From: Archangium violaceum Cb vi76
Lineage (GTDB): Bacteria; Myxococcota; Myxococcia; Myxococcales; Myxococcaceae
Direction of reading: 5' to 3'
Assembly (NCBI RefSeq): GCF_000733295.1
Contig: NZ_JPMI01000378.1
Span: 124,001 to 188,000 of the forward strand
Length of the DNA: 64,000 nucleotides
Part shown: one piece after another, positions 40,943-50,643 of the stretch
Layout of the letters: each line of letters begins with the position of its first letter
How positions within the stretch are numbered: the first letter of the stretch is position 1
The notes under the pieces: generated by a model
The model's database searches: none
Seen by the model: the letters and a program-made list of their open reading frames with translations, nothing else
Told to the model about the DNA's origin: nothing
Translations under genes and position numbers: made by a program

Positions 40943-42136
40943 ATGAACGTTGAAGGCTTGTTCCCACGCACATGGCGGACGCTGCTGCGACGGCGAGGCA
41001 AGCCGGCGCTCTGGCTGCTGCCGGTGGGGCTGATCGCGGTCTGGGGCATCTGGTTCTTCCATGCGCGAGTCACCGTGTACGAGCGCAGCGTTCAGGCGCG
41101 GCTGGAGCTCCATCGCGAGGTGTATGCGATCGACGCCCCCGTGGATGGGCGGGTGGTGGGAACGCAGGTGGAGCTCCACCGCTCCGTGCACGCGGGAGAT
41201 GTCCTCGTCGAGCTGGCGCATGACGAGCAGGAGCGCCAGGTGGCGGAGGCGGAGGCCGCGCTTCAAGGACTGGGGCCGCAACTGGAGGCCGCTCGCGCGG
41301 AGCTGGAGGCCGAGCAACAAGGGCTGGTGGAGCAGAAGGGGCAGCGAGTCGCGGGGGTGGCGGAGGCGCGGGCCCGGCTCACCGATGCCAGGGTGGTGAC
41401 GCGCCGGGCCCAGAAGGAAGCGGCCAGCTTCGAGCGACTCTTCGAGCGGGGCGTGGTGAGCGAGATGGAGTGGAACCGGGTCCGCACGGAGCTGGAGCGC
41501 TCCCAGGCCGCCGAGCAGGCCGCCCGGGCCACCCTGACGCGGGTACGGTCCGAGGGCACCATACAGTCCACCGACCGGCGCACCCGCCTCGCCTCGTTGC
41601 GCGGGGAGATTGCCCGGCTCGAGTCGGAGGAGCGTGTCGCGCGCGCCACCCTGGAGCGCCTGCGCGATGAGCTGGAGCGCCGGGTGATTCGAGCGCCAGC
41701 GGAGGGCATCCTCGGCGAGACGCGCTCCGTGCGAGTGGGTGCGCAGCTCGAGGAGGGGGACCCCATCGCCACGGTCGTCGCGGGCGGGCCCGTTCGCATC
41801 GTCGCGCAGTTCTCCCCCGAGGCGCTGGGGCGCATCCGCGCGGGCCAAAGGGCGCGCATGCGGCTGGGGGGATTCTCCTGGACGGAGTTCGGAATGATCG
41901 AGTCCTCGGTGGTGGCGGTGGCCAGTGAGGCGCGCGACGGCCTGGTACGCGTCGAGCTGTCGGTGGATGAGCTGCCGAGGGGCATCCCACTCGAGCATGG
42001 CCTGCCGGGCACCATCGAGGTCGAGGTGGGCGAGGCCACGCCCCTGCGGCTCGTGCTCCGCTCCATGGGGCAGGGGCTCGATGGGCCGGACCGGGCCGAG
42101 CAGCCGACGGCCTCGCGGCCGAAGGGCGGGAGCTGA
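40943..42136 (+). CDS. HlyD-type membrane-fusion adaptor of the peptide exporter
   Basis: 397 residues. One membrane helix near the N-terminus (ALWLLPVGLIAVWGIWFFHA) is followed by a lipoyl-like half (VYAIDAPVDGRVVGTQVELH), a long coiled coil (about 90-235, rich in A, E and R: AEAEAALQGLGPQLEAARAE), the second lipoyl half (RRVIRAPAEGILGETRSV) and a beta-barrel. This is the periplasmic adaptor of a peptide-exporting ABC system. The next gene starts 4 bases after its stop. Together with the two ABC genes it matches the three-part NHLM-type export set. Confidence 0.88.
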   Translation: MNVEGLFPRTWRTLLRRRGKPALWLLPVGLIAVWGIWFFHARVTVYERSVQARLELHREVYAIDAPVDGRVVGTQVELHRSVHAGDVLVELAHDEQERQVAEAEAALQGLGPQLEAARAELEAEQQGLVEQKGQRVAGVAEARARLTDARVVTRRAQKEAASFERLFERGVVSEMEWNRVRTELERSQAAEQAARATLTRVRSEGTIQSTDRRTRLASLRGEIARLESEERVARATLERLRDELERRVIRAPAEGILGETRSVRVGAQLEEGDPIATVVAGGPVRIVAQFSPEALGRIRAGQRARMRLGGFSWTEFGMIESSVVAVASEARDGLVRVELSVDELPRGIPLEHGLPGTIEVEVGEATPLRLVLRSMGQGLDGPDRAEQPTASRPKGGS

Positions 42137-42140
42137 AACC

Positions 42141-44837
42141 ATGGCGGGTACACCACGTCTCCTCATTCCGGAAGTCATCCAGACATCGGCCATGGACTGC
42201 GGCCCCGCGGCCCTCAAGTCCCTGCTCGATGGCTTCGGCGTGCCCATCAGCTACGGCCGGCTCCGCGAGGCCTGCCAGACCGATGTCGACGGCACCTCCA
42301 TCGACGTCATCGAGGAGCTGGCCGTCACGCTGGGGTTGGCAGCGGAGCAGTCCATGCTCCCCCGGGACCATCTGTTCCTCGACGAGACCCGAGCCCTGCC
42401 AGCCATCGTGGTGGTGAGCCTCCCGAATGGCAGCCTGCACTTCCTGGTGGTCTGGAAGAAGTGGGGCCCCTTCGTCCAGGTCATGGATCCGGCCCGGGGG
42501 CGGCGGTGGATGTCCGTGACCGAGCTGATGGACCAGCTCTTCATCCACGCGATGCCCGTGTCCGCCGAGGGGTTCCGCGAGTGGGCCGCCACGGACGAGC
42601 TTCTCGGTGGACTGCGCCGCGGGTTGTCGTCGATCGTCGGCGGGCCCCGCGCGGAGCGGTTGATCGCCGAGGCCCTCGCGGACCCCACCTGGAAGAGCAT
42701 CGCCTGCCTGGATGCGACGGCGCGCCTGGTGCGGACGCTCGTGGAGGGCGGCGGCGTGCAGCGGGGCGAGACCGCGGTGGCGTTCCTCGAACACCTCCTG
42801 CGCGAGGTGCGCATCGCCCTGGACGAGGGCCGTGCCCAGGAGCTCATCCCCTTCACCTACTGGACGGCCCTGGGACGGCCGGACGCCGAGCAGCTCACCA
42901 TGCGTGGCGCCGTGTGCGTCAAGGTCAGTGGGCTGCGCGGAGAGCGCGGCAAGGATGACCCGCCGCTGCCTCCCGAGCTCGATGCCGCCTTGCGCGAGGC
43001 TCCCACCCATCCGTTGCGCGAGCTGGTGGGCCTGCTGCGCCGGGATGGGATGCTCGCGCCCGCGGTGCTCGCCGCCATCGGTGTCTCCGCCGCGGTGGGC
43101 GGCTTCCTGGAGGCCCTCCTGCTGCGTGGGGTCATCGACGCGGGGCGGTATCTCACCAACTCGGAGCAGCGCCTCGCTGGCGTCGTGACGCTGATCGCCT
43201 TGCTGGGCGTGCTGCTCCTGCTCGAGCTGCCGCTGTCACTCGGGACGCTCCACCTGGGCCGGCGGCTGGAGCTGCGTCTCCGGCTCTCGTTCCTCGACAA
43301 GATTCCGCGCCTGGGAGACCGCTACTTCCGCAGCCGGCTCGTCTCGGACATGGCGCAGCGCTGTCATGGCATCCACCAGGTGCGCTCCGTGCCGACCCTC
43401 GCCGTCACGCTGCTTCGCGCCACCGCCGAGCTGCTCGTGACGCTCGCGGGGTTGATGTGGCTGGCACCGCGAACCTCTCCGTTGATCGTCCTCGCGGGAG
43501 GCATGGCGGTCGCAGTCCCCCTGCTCGCGCAGCGCTCGTTGCTCGATGCCGACCGACGGATGCGCGACTTCGACGGGGTGCTCTCGGGCTACTACCTCGA
43601 TGCCTTGCGTGGGTCCGTGGCGCTGCGGGCCCACCGGGCCGGGCCCACGCTCCGCCGCGCCCAGGAGGAGCCGCTTCACGAGTTCATCTCCGCCGCCCGG
43701 ACCCTGCTGCGCCGGGGCATCACCGCCGAGACGTTCGCCTCGTTCGCCGCCACCGGAGGCTCGGTGGGCATCGTCATGCATGCGCTCTCGCGAGGGCTGC
43801 CGCCCGGCGCGGTGCTGCTGCTCGTCTACTGGGCTCTCGCCCTGGTGTCGCTGGGCCGGCAGATCGCCGAGGGGCTGCGCCAGTACCCCGCCGCGTCGTC
43901 GCTCACCGCCCGCCTCATGGAGCCGCTGCTCGCTCCGGACGAGGTGGACAAGTCCGTCGCGCTGGCCACGCGGCCCCGGACGGAGCGGCCGGCGGAGGCG
44001 GCTCGGGGCGTGGCCTTCTCCCTGCGTCAGGTGGACGTGAGGGCCGCGGGCCACACGCTCCTGCACGGCATCAACCTCTCGGTCCGGCCCGGTGAGCACA
44101 TCGCCATCGTGGGGCCCTCGGGCGCGGGAAAGTCCTCGCTGGTGGGCCTCCTCCTGGGCTGGCACCGGCCGTCCGGTGGACACGTGGAGGTGGATGGCGA
44201 GCCACTGGAGGGCGAGGCCCTGTGGCGGCTGCGGCGGGAGACGGCGTGGTTGGAGCCGGAGGTGTCGCTCTGGAACAAGCCGCTCGTGGACAACCTCACC
44301 TATGGTGCCGACCCGGCCGAGGTGCTGCCCCGCGTGGGACAGGCACTGCACCAGGCGGACCTCGTCGAGCTGCTCGACAAGCTGCCCGATGGGCTCCAGA
44401 CGCGGCTGGGCGAGGGCGGCGGCTTGCTGTCGGGGGGCGAGGGGCAGCGGGTACGTCTGGCCCGGGCGCTGCTCCGGCCCGGGGTGCGGCTGGTCATCTT
44501 CGACGAGCCCTTCCGCGGGCTGGAGCGGGACCGCCGCACGGCGCTGCTGGAGCGGGCGCGGCGGGCGTTCGAGGGAGCCACGGTGCTGTGCATCATGCAC
44601 GACATCGCCGAGACGCTCTCGTTCGACCGCGTGCTGGTCATCCAGGACGGACAGCTCGTGGAGGACGACGCGCCCCGGACGCTCGCGGCGCGCGAGGACT
44701 CGCACTACCGCGCCCTGCTGGACGAGGAGGCGTCGATCCAACGCGAGCTGTCCGGCCGGGATGGATGGAGGCGGCTCGTCCTGGCGCAGGGCGTGCTCAC
44801 CGAGCGGCGTGGGAAGGAGCGGGTACATGGCGAGTGA
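42141..44837 (+). CDS. C39-peptidase ABC exporter, NHLM-type
   Basis: 898 residues. The N-terminal C39 peptidase (about 1-135) has a complete triad: Cys20 in SAMDCGPAALKS, His100 in LHFLVVW and Asp116 in VMDPARGR. A linker of about 150 residues, longer than in typical C39 exporters, leads to six membrane helices (about 295-580) and an ATPase with Walker A GPSGAGKSS (about 658-666), signature LSGGEGQRVRLARAL and Walker B LVIFDEPF. It should cut the leader from a double-glycine peptide in the cytoplasm and export the product. ATG 42141 sits 4 bases after the adaptor gene. Its 3' end overlaps the next ABC gene by 11 bases. Confidence 0.9.
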   Translation: MAGTPRLLIPEVIQTSAMDCGPAALKSLLDGFGVPISYGRLREACQTDVDGTSIDVIEELAVTLGLAAEQSMLPRDHLFLDETRALPAIVVVSLPNGSLHFLVVWKKWGPFVQVMDPARGRRWMSVTELMDQLFIHAMPVSAEGFREWAATDELLGGLRRGLSSIVGGPRAERLIAEALADPTWKSIACLDATARLVRTLVEGGGVQRGETAVAFLEHLLREVRIALDEGRAQELIPFTYWTALGRPDAEQLTMRGAVCVKVSGLRGERGKDDPPLPPELDAALREAPTHPLRELVGLLRRDGMLAPAVLAAIGVSAAVGGFLEALLLRGVIDAGRYLTNSEQRLAGVVTLIALLGVLLLLELPLSLGTLHLGRRLELRLRLSFLDKIPRLGDRYFRSRLVSDMAQRCHGIHQVRSVPTLAVTLLRATAELLVTLAGLMWLAPRTSPLIVLAGGMAVAVPLLAQRSLLDADRRMRDFDGVLSGYYLDALRGSVALRAHRAGPTLRRAQEEPLHEFISAARTLLRRGITAETFASFAATGGSVGIVMHALSRGLPPGAVLLLVYWALALVSLGRQIAEGLRQYPAASSLTARLMEPLLAPDEVDKSVALATRPRTERPAEAARGVAFSLRQVDVRAAGHTLLHGINLSVRPGEHIAIVGPSGAGKSSLVGLLLGWHRPSGGHVEVDGEPLEGEALWRLRRETAWLEPEVSLWNKPLVDNLTYGADPAEVLPRVGQALHQADLVELLDKLPDGLQTRLGEGGGLLSGGEGQRVRLARALLRPGVRLVIFDEPFRGLERDRRTALLERARRAFEGATVLCIMHDIAETLSFDRVLVIQDGQLVEDDAPRTLAAREDSHYRALLDEEASIQRELSGRDGWRRLVLAQGVLTERRGKERVHGE

Positions 44838-46953
44838 TCTGGAAAGGGTGGCCTGGCCGTTGGAGCGCGCGGGCGAGGCCATGGAGGCGTTGGCGAGAGC
44901 GGCGCGGATGCCACTGCCCAACCCGTTGCCCACCCTCTCGCGCGCGGTGCCCGCGGAGCAGAGCCGCATCGGCGAGTGGATGGACGGAGTGGCCCAGGCG
45001 TTGGGGCTCGAGCTTCAGCCGCACTACACGCGCCACGGAGAGGTCGAGCAGGCCCTGGGCCGCGCGGCCCCGGCGCTCGTGGAGATGACGGGGGCCCGCG
45101 TGGTCGCGCTGCTCCGCGTGTCGTCCTCGGGTCAGAGGGCTCGGGTCATCGCCCCGGATGAGACGGTGCACGAGGTTCCGCTCTCCTCACTGACCGACGC
45201 CGCGCAGGCGCGCGTCGAGCACATCCATGGCCCCGTGGTCGATCATGTCCTGAAGCAGACCGGACTGGAGGAGCCCCATCGGGCCCTGGCCCGGAAGGCG
45301 CTGCTGGGAGCGCAGCTCGCCAACATCTACCTCTTCGCCGCGCGCACGCTCCGGTTGCCCCCGGGCGCCGGCATGCGCCATCACCTGCGGGAGTTGAAGG
45401 CCGGACGGCGGCTGCTGTTGCTCTTCGTGGCGGCGGCGCTCGTCCAGGTGTGTGTGCTCTCCAGTTGGTGGTTGATCGGCCGGGGCGCGTTCGAGGGGCA
45501 ATTGGACCCGGGGTGGCTCTGGGCCTGGGCCCTCATGGGGTTGACGCTGGTGCCGCTCCAGGCGGCGCTGGCCTGGGTGCAGGGCTCCCTGGCGATGCAA
45601 CTCTCCGCGCTGATGCGCAGGCAGTTGCTGGCGGGAGCGCTCGCGCTGCCCGTGGACGTGTCCCGCCGCGGTGGCATCGGCGAGTTCGTGGGGAGGACCT
45701 TCGAGAGCGCGGGGCTGGAGCAGTTGGTGCTGACGGGCGGTTTCGCCAGCCTGCTGGCGGTGGTCGACCTGGTGCTGGCGGCGAGCGTGATGGTGACGGG
45801 CCCCGCGGGTTGGTACGGGCTGGTGGCGCTGGGTGGCTTTTGCGGCGTGCTGGCGGTGCTCGTCGTGCGCCAGGCGGTGCGTTTCCGCGCGTGGACGGGG
45901 GCGCGGATCTCCATGACGCATGCCCTCATCGAGCGCATGCTCGGGCACCGGACGCGGCTCGCTCAGGAGCGGCCGGAGCGGTGGCACGAGGCGGAGGACC
46001 AGGAACTGGCTCACTACGCCGAGGCCTCCGAGCACCTGGATGGGGCCACGGCCCGGGTGTCGGCGCTCGCCAGGCGGGGATTGCTCCCGGTGGCGATCAT
46101 CGCGACGCTCCCCGCCGTGCTCTCGGGGGCCTCGACGGCGAGGATCGCCGTGGGCGTGGGCGCCGCGCTGCTGGCGGCCCGGGCCGTGGGCTCCTTGTCC
46201 GTGGGCGTCCTGGCCGTCTCCGGTGCGCGCGTACTGTTCCGCAGCGTGCGTCCCATCCTGGAGGCCGCCCGGAGCTCCAACTCCAACGCCACCGGTGGCG
46301 TGGCCGCTCCCCTGCCTCCCGAGGCGGCTCCCCCGGAGTCCCAGGCGCTGCTCGAGGTGCGAGACCTGGTCTTCAAGCACACGGGGGCTCCCCGGGCCGT
46401 CATCGAACGGGCCTCGCTGGCCGTGCGCGCCGGTGAGCGCGTGCTGCTCGAAGGGCCCTCGGGTTCGGGCAAGTCCACGTTCGCTTCCATCCTGACGGGC
46501 CTGCGAGGACAGGGCTCGGGGCTGCTGCTGCTGGGCGGCCTGGACATGGCCACCTGGACGCGGGACGGGTGGGGCGCGCAGATCGCGGGTGCTCCCCAGT
46601 TCCACGAGAACCACGTGGTGTCCGGCACGCTGGCGATGAACCTGTTGCTGGGACGCACGTGGCCTCCCACTCCCGACGACCTGAACACCGCGAAGGAACT
46701 CTGTGAGGAGCTCGGGCTGGGGGAGCTGCTCGCACGCATGCCCTCTGGATTGATGGAGCTGGTGGGCGAGCGCGGCTGGCAGCTCTCGCACGGAGAGCAG
46801 AGCCGGGTCTTCGTGGCGCGGGCGCTGCTTCAGCGGGCCCGGGTCGTGGTGCTCGACGAGGCTTTTGGGGCGTTGGATCCCGTGACCATGCGCAAGGTGA
46901 TGGCATGCGTCGAAGCCCGGGCGTCCACGCTCATCGTCATCGCCCACCCCTGA
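44827..46953 (+). CDS. Second ABC exporter of the peptide locus with N-terminal extension
   Basis: 708 residues. An N-terminal soluble extension of about 190 residues without a peptidase triad is followed by six membrane helices (first LLLLFVAAALVQVCVLSSWW) and an ATPase with Walker A GPSGSGKST (543-551), a variant signature LSHGEQSR, Walker B VVVLDEAF and the H-loop IAHP at the very end. The gene stops right after the H-loop, so the usual last strand and helices are missing. A long N-terminal extension without C39 is typical of the second ABC protein of NHLM systems, probably pairing with the first. The 11-base overlap indicates coupled translation. Confidence 0.85.
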   Translation: MASDLERVAWPLERAGEAMEALARAARMPLPNPLPTLSRAVPAEQSRIGEWMDGVAQALGLELQPHYTRHGEVEQALGRAAPALVEMTGARVVALLRVSSSGQRARVIAPDETVHEVPLSSLTDAAQARVEHIHGPVVDHVLKQTGLEEPHRALARKALLGAQLANIYLFAARTLRLPPGAGMRHHLRELKAGRRLLLLFVAAALVQVCVLSSWWLIGRGAFEGQLDPGWLWAWALMGLTLVPLQAALAWVQGSLAMQLSALMRRQLLAGALALPVDVSRRGGIGEFVGRTFESAGLEQLVLTGGFASLLAVVDLVLAASVMVTGPAGWYGLVALGGFCGVLAVLVVRQAVRFRAWTGARISMTHALIERMLGHRTRLAQERPERWHEAEDQELAHYAEASEHLDGATARVSALARRGLLPVAIIATLPAVLSGASTARIAVGVGAALLAARAVGSLSVGVLAVSGARVLFRSVRPILEAARSSNSNATGGVAAPLPPEAAPPESQALLEVRDLVFKHTGAPRAVIERASLAVRAGERVLLEGPSGSGKSTFASILTGLRGQGSGLLLLGGLDMATWTRDGWGAQIAGAPQFHENHVVSGTLAMNLLLGRTWPPTPDDLNTAKELCEELGLGELLARMPSGLMELVGERGWQLSHGEQSRVFVARALLQRARVVVLDEAFGALDPVTMRKVMACVEARASTLIVIAHP

Positions 46954-47024
46954 GGGGGCGGGGGTGTCACATACCGTTGTGGATCTGCGAGACTTTCCGC
47001 CTCGCCCTCGACCTGGGAGCCGCC

Positions 47025-48845
47025 ATGAACCTACCGAGCCCTGCTTCTTCCGAGACGTCCGTTCGCACCGTCCCCGTCGCGCTTCTCGACACGGTCCGGC
47101 GCCAGCCCGATGCCACCGCCTTGCGCTGGCGCGACGGCGAGGGCTTCGGCTCATGGTCCTGGCGTGAGTACGCGGACAAGGCCGCCCGGATCGCCGCGGG
47201 CCTGCGCGAGCTCGGCGTGAAGCGCGGGGACCGCATCATCCTGCTGATGCGCAACCGCCCCGAGTTCCACATCGCCGACGTGGGCGCGCTGCTCGCGGGC
47301 GCCACCCCGGTGTCCATCTACAACTCCTCCTCTCCCGAGCAGATCACCTACCTCGCGGGGCACTGTGACGCGGTGCTGGCGGTGGTCGAGGACGGCCCCT
47401 TCCTCTCGCGAGTGCTGGAGGCCCGCGCGTCGCTGCCCCGGCTGCGCCATGTGCTCCGGGTGGGCGGTACGGGGACGGCGCCCCAGGGCGTACGAGAGCT
47501 GTCCGAGCTGCTCTCGGCCCCGCCGCTCGACTTCGAGCAAGAGGCCCTGGCGGTCCAGCCGGAGGACCTGGCCACGCTCATCTACACCTCGGGCACCACC
47601 GGCCAGCCCAAGGGCGTGATGCTCACGCACCGGAACATCTCCGCCGAGCTCGATTCGCTGTTCCACTATCTGGGCCGTGACGGCGCGGGCAAGCGCGTCG
47701 TCTCGTTCCTGCCCATGGCGCACATCGCCGAGCGCATCGTCACGCACTACCTGCACACCGCTTGGGGCAGCGAGGCCACCTGTTGTCCGGACATCGCGCA
47801 GCTCTCCACCTACCTGGCGAGCGTACGGCCCACGTTCATGTTCGGGCCCCCGCGCGTCTGGGAGAAGCTCCACGCGGGCATCCGCGCCTCGGTGGCCGCG
47901 GATCCCTCCCGGGCGGAGCGCTTCGAGAAGGCCCTCACGGTCGGCCGCAAGGTGAGCGACACGAAGGCGCTCGGCGCGGCGCTTCCGGCCGAGCTGAAGC
48001 AGGCCTGGGAAGCGGTGGACGCGGCGGCGTTCACGCCGTTGCGAAACAAGCTCGGCCTGGACGCGCTGGAGTTCGCCTTCAGCGGCGCGGCTCCCATTCC
48101 GCCGGAGGTCATCCAGTTCTTCCGCGACATCGGTGTGCCCATGTCCGAGCTGTTCGGCATGAGCGAGGGCACCGGCGCCATGACCTGGGACCCGCACCGC
48201 GTGAAGGTGGGAACGGTGGGCCGTCCCATTCCCGGTGTGGAGATGCGCAGGCTCGAGGATGGGGAGATCGTCTTCCGCGGGGGGATCATCTTCTCCGGCT
48301 ATCTGAACGATCCGGAGCGCACCGCCGAGGCGCTCGACGCGGATGGCTGGTTGCACACTGGCGACATCGGGGAGATCGACGCCGAGGGCTACCTGAAGAT
48401 CGTGGACCGCAAGAAGGAGCTGCTCATCACCGCGGGCGGCAAGAACGTCTCGCCAGCGAACCTGGAGGCGATGTTGAAGACGCTGCCGCTGGTGGGGCAG
48501 GCGGCGGCCATCGGAGACCGGCGGCCGTACCTGGTGGCGGTGCTCCAGCTCAACCCCGAGGTGGCTCCCGGGTGGGCGAAGGCGCGTGGAATCCCGGCCA
48601 CCGACCTGCGGGCGCTGGCGGAGGATCCGGCCGTGCAGCAGGAGCTCTCCCAGGGACTGGCCGCGCTGAACCAGCGCGTCTCCGGTGTCGAGCAGATCAA
48701 ACGCTTCGCCCTGGTGGGTGACGAGTGGCTGCCCGACTCCGACGTGCTCACGCCGACCATGAAGCTCAAGCGGCGTGGCATCAACACCCGGTACGCCGGA
48801 GTCATCGAGCAGCTCTACGCGGGCGGTGGCATCGCGGTGGGGTGA
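47025..48845 (+). CDS. Long-chain fatty-acid-CoA ligase (AMP-binding)
   Basis: 606 residues of the acyl-adenylate-forming superfamily. The AMP motif YTSGTTGQPKGVMLTHRN is at about 187-204, GMSEGTGAMTW binds the adenylate, DGWLHTGDIGEID and IVDRKKELLITAGGKNVSP are the hinge and C-domain motifs of long-chain FadD-type enzymes, and the C-terminal catalytic Lys is in TPTMKLKRR. It activates fatty acids to acyl-CoA with ATP at the membrane surface. ATG 47025 has GGGAG 6 bases upstream and gives the family N-terminus. It lies 71 bases after the exporter operon and converges on an SDR gene. Confidence 0.92.
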   Translation: MNLPSPASSETSVRTVPVALLDTVRRQPDATALRWRDGEGFGSWSWREYADKAARIAAGLRELGVKRGDRIILLMRNRPEFHIADVGALLAGATPVSIYNSSSPEQITYLAGHCDAVLAVVEDGPFLSRVLEARASLPRLRHVLRVGGTGTAPQGVRELSELLSAPPLDFEQEALAVQPEDLATLIYTSGTTGQPKGVMLTHRNISAELDSLFHYLGRDGAGKRVVSFLPMAHIAERIVTHYLHTAWGSEATCCPDIAQLSTYLASVRPTFMFGPPRVWEKLHAGIRASVAADPSRAERFEKALTVGRKVSDTKALGAALPAELKQAWEAVDAAAFTPLRNKLGLDALEFAFSGAAPIPPEVIQFFRDIGVPMSELFGMSEGTGAMTWDPHRVKVGTVGRPIPGVEMRRLEDGEIVFRGGIIFSGYLNDPERTAEALDADGWLHTGDIGEIDAEGYLKIVDRKKELLITAGGKNVSPANLEAMLKTLPLVGQAAAIGDRRPYLVAVLQLNPEVAPGWAKARGIPATDLRALAEDPAVQQELSQGLAALNQRVSGVEQIKRFALVGDEWLPDSDVLTPTMKLKRRGINTRYAGVIEQLYAGGGIAVG

Positions 48846-48857
48846 GCGGAGCGGTGA

Positions 48858-50432
48858 TCACCACGGGTGGTGGCGGTAGTCCTTGAAGAAGTTGCCCCAC
48901 ACGAACTGGCGGGTGTTCTCCGCGGTCATGACGGGATCCACCACGCGGGCCGCGCCGTCGACGATGTCCAGCGGCGGGTGGAAATCGAGCTCGTTCTGCT
49001 TGCGCTCGGAGTGCTGCGCGGGATCCTCGTCGGTGACCCAGCCGGTGTCCGCCGCGTTCATGAAGATGTTGTCCTTCGCGTAGTCGGGCGCGGAGGTCAG
49101 CGTCATCATGTTCAGCGCGGCCTTGGCCATGTTCGTGTGGGGGTGTTTGTCCGTCTTCGTCCCGCGCGAGAAGCTGCCCTCCATCGCGGAGACGTTCACG
49201 ATGTGGCCCGGCGACGAGCGGTCACGCAGCATCAGCGGCTTGAGCTTGCCGCAGAGGATGAAGGGCGCCACCGCGTTGACCAGGTGGACCTCGAGCATCT
49301 CGGCCGTCGTCACGTCCGCGAGCTTCATCCGCCAGGAATTCATCTCCCGCAGGTCCACCTGCTGAAGGTCCGCGTCCAGCCGGCCCTTGGGGAAGAGGGC
49401 GCTCGTGTCACCCTCCTGCTCGAGCGCGTACGGCAGCAGCGACAGCGCGGCGGAGGAGTGGATGCCGATGGCCGGGTCCGCGCTGCGCCACGTGGGCATG
49501 AGCGTCGAGGCGTCCGAGCCACCCGCGCCGAGGGTGGGCTGTAGCGCCGCGACACACTCCTGGTGTCCGGCGAGCAGGGGACGGAGCTCGGCGGGGAGCT
49601 GCTCGACACGGCGCAGCTCGCCCTCGAGCAGGTGCTCGTAGAAGCCGGGGGGCCGGCGCACCGTCTGCGCCGCGTTGTTGATGAGGATGTCCAGCCGGTG
49701 GTGCGTCTGCTCGATGTGACGGGCGAAGAGCTCGACGCTGGGGGCGTGCCGCAGGTCGAGCCCGTGGATGTGCAGCCGGTGCGACCAGTCCGCGAAGTCG
49801 GGCTCGCGCGCGTAGCGCTCCGCCGAGTCGTTGGGGAAGCGGGTGGTGGCGATGACGCGCGCCCCCGAGCGCAGCAGCATCAGCGACGCCTGGTAGCCGA
49901 TCTTCACGCGCGCGCCGGTGATGAGGGCGACCTTGCCGGACAGCGGGGCGCGCTGGGTCCGCTTGGCGTAGTTGAAGTCACCGCACTCGCGGCACATGGT
50001 GTCGTAGAAGAAGTGCAGCTTGCGGTACTCGGCCTTGCAGACGTAGCACCGGCGCGGATTCTCCAGGATGCGCTCGGGACCCTCCTCCGAGGGCGGGGGC
50101 GGAGGCAACTGCGGCACGTTGAAGACGGGAGCGCGGCGCAGGGAGCGGATCTCCGTGGTCGCGCGGACGTTGCGGTCGTGCTCGCGCTTCGTCTCCTTGC
50201 GCTCGCGCCGCATCGCCTTGTGGAGCCGGGAGAGGGTGGTGCGCTCCGGGTTCAACACGCGGCCGGCCGCCTCCAGCATGGCCTTCCGGTCCGCCTCGGG
50301 GATGCCGTTGAGCAGCATGCGGTTCTCGGCGATGGCTCCGAGGATGCGCGTGACCTGGTGCACCTCGTCCAACGACAAGGTGGGCTGGGGCTCCGTGGAC
50401 GGGGGCAGCTGGGCTGGCTCGGCGTTCTTCAT
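48858..50432 (-). CDS. SDR-family oxidoreductase-like protein with zinc ribbon, lacking the catalytic Tyr
   Basis: 524 residues. A helical N-terminus (1-120) precedes a zinc ribbon with Cys129, Cys132, Cys147 and Cys150 (CYVC...CREC). Then comes a Rossmann SDR domain: TGARVKIG (172-179) for NAD(P), LDILINNAAQT and VNVSAMEGSF. Where SDRs have YxxxK, this protein has TNMAK, so Lys437 is kept but Thr433 replaces Tyr. An insertion of about 100 residues lies between the NNAA motif and the active-site region. The missing Tyr argues against ordinary dehydrogenase chemistry. I recall a similar layout in some eukaryotic and bacterial SDRs; the substrate is unknown. Confidence 0.85.
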   Translation of the reverse strand: MKNAEPAQLPPSTEPQPTLSLDEVHQVTRILGAIAENRMLLNGIPEADRKAMLEAAGRVLNPERTTLSRLHKAMRRERKETKREHDRNVRATTEIRSLRRAPVFNVPQLPPPPPSEEGPERILENPRRCYVCKAEYRKLHFFYDTMCRECGDFNYAKRTQRAPLSGKVALITGARVKIGYQASLMLLRSGARVIATTRFPNDSAERYAREPDFADWSHRLHIHGLDLRHAPSVELFARHIEQTHHRLDILINNAAQTVRRPPGFYEHLLEGELRRVEQLPAELRPLLAGHQECVAALQPTLGAGGSDASTLMPTWRSADPAIGIHSSAALSLLPYALEQEGDTSALFPKGRLDADLQQVDLREMNSWRMKLADVTTAEMLEVHLVNAVAPFILCGKLKPLMLRDRSSPGHIVNVSAMEGSFSRGTKTDKHPHTNMAKAALNMMTLTSAPDYAKDNIFMNAADTGWVTDEDPAQHSERKQNELDFHPPLDIVDGAARVVDPVMTAENTRQFVWGNFFKDYRHHPW

Positions 50433-50643
50433 CGCACCGGTGCATACCTGGGGGGGCGCTGGGAGAAAAGGGTCATGGAGGGGTCAGGCCGGACGGGTAG
50501 GTGGGGGACCGTGCGGACGGGCCCTCGTATCGGGTCTCCCCGAGCAGGCTGGGCGTGGTGCCCCTCCCAACCAGGAGGGATGACTGGCGCGCTACGTTCC
50601 TCAGCATCAACGGAGGTCATGTCGGGGGCGCCATAGACCCTGC

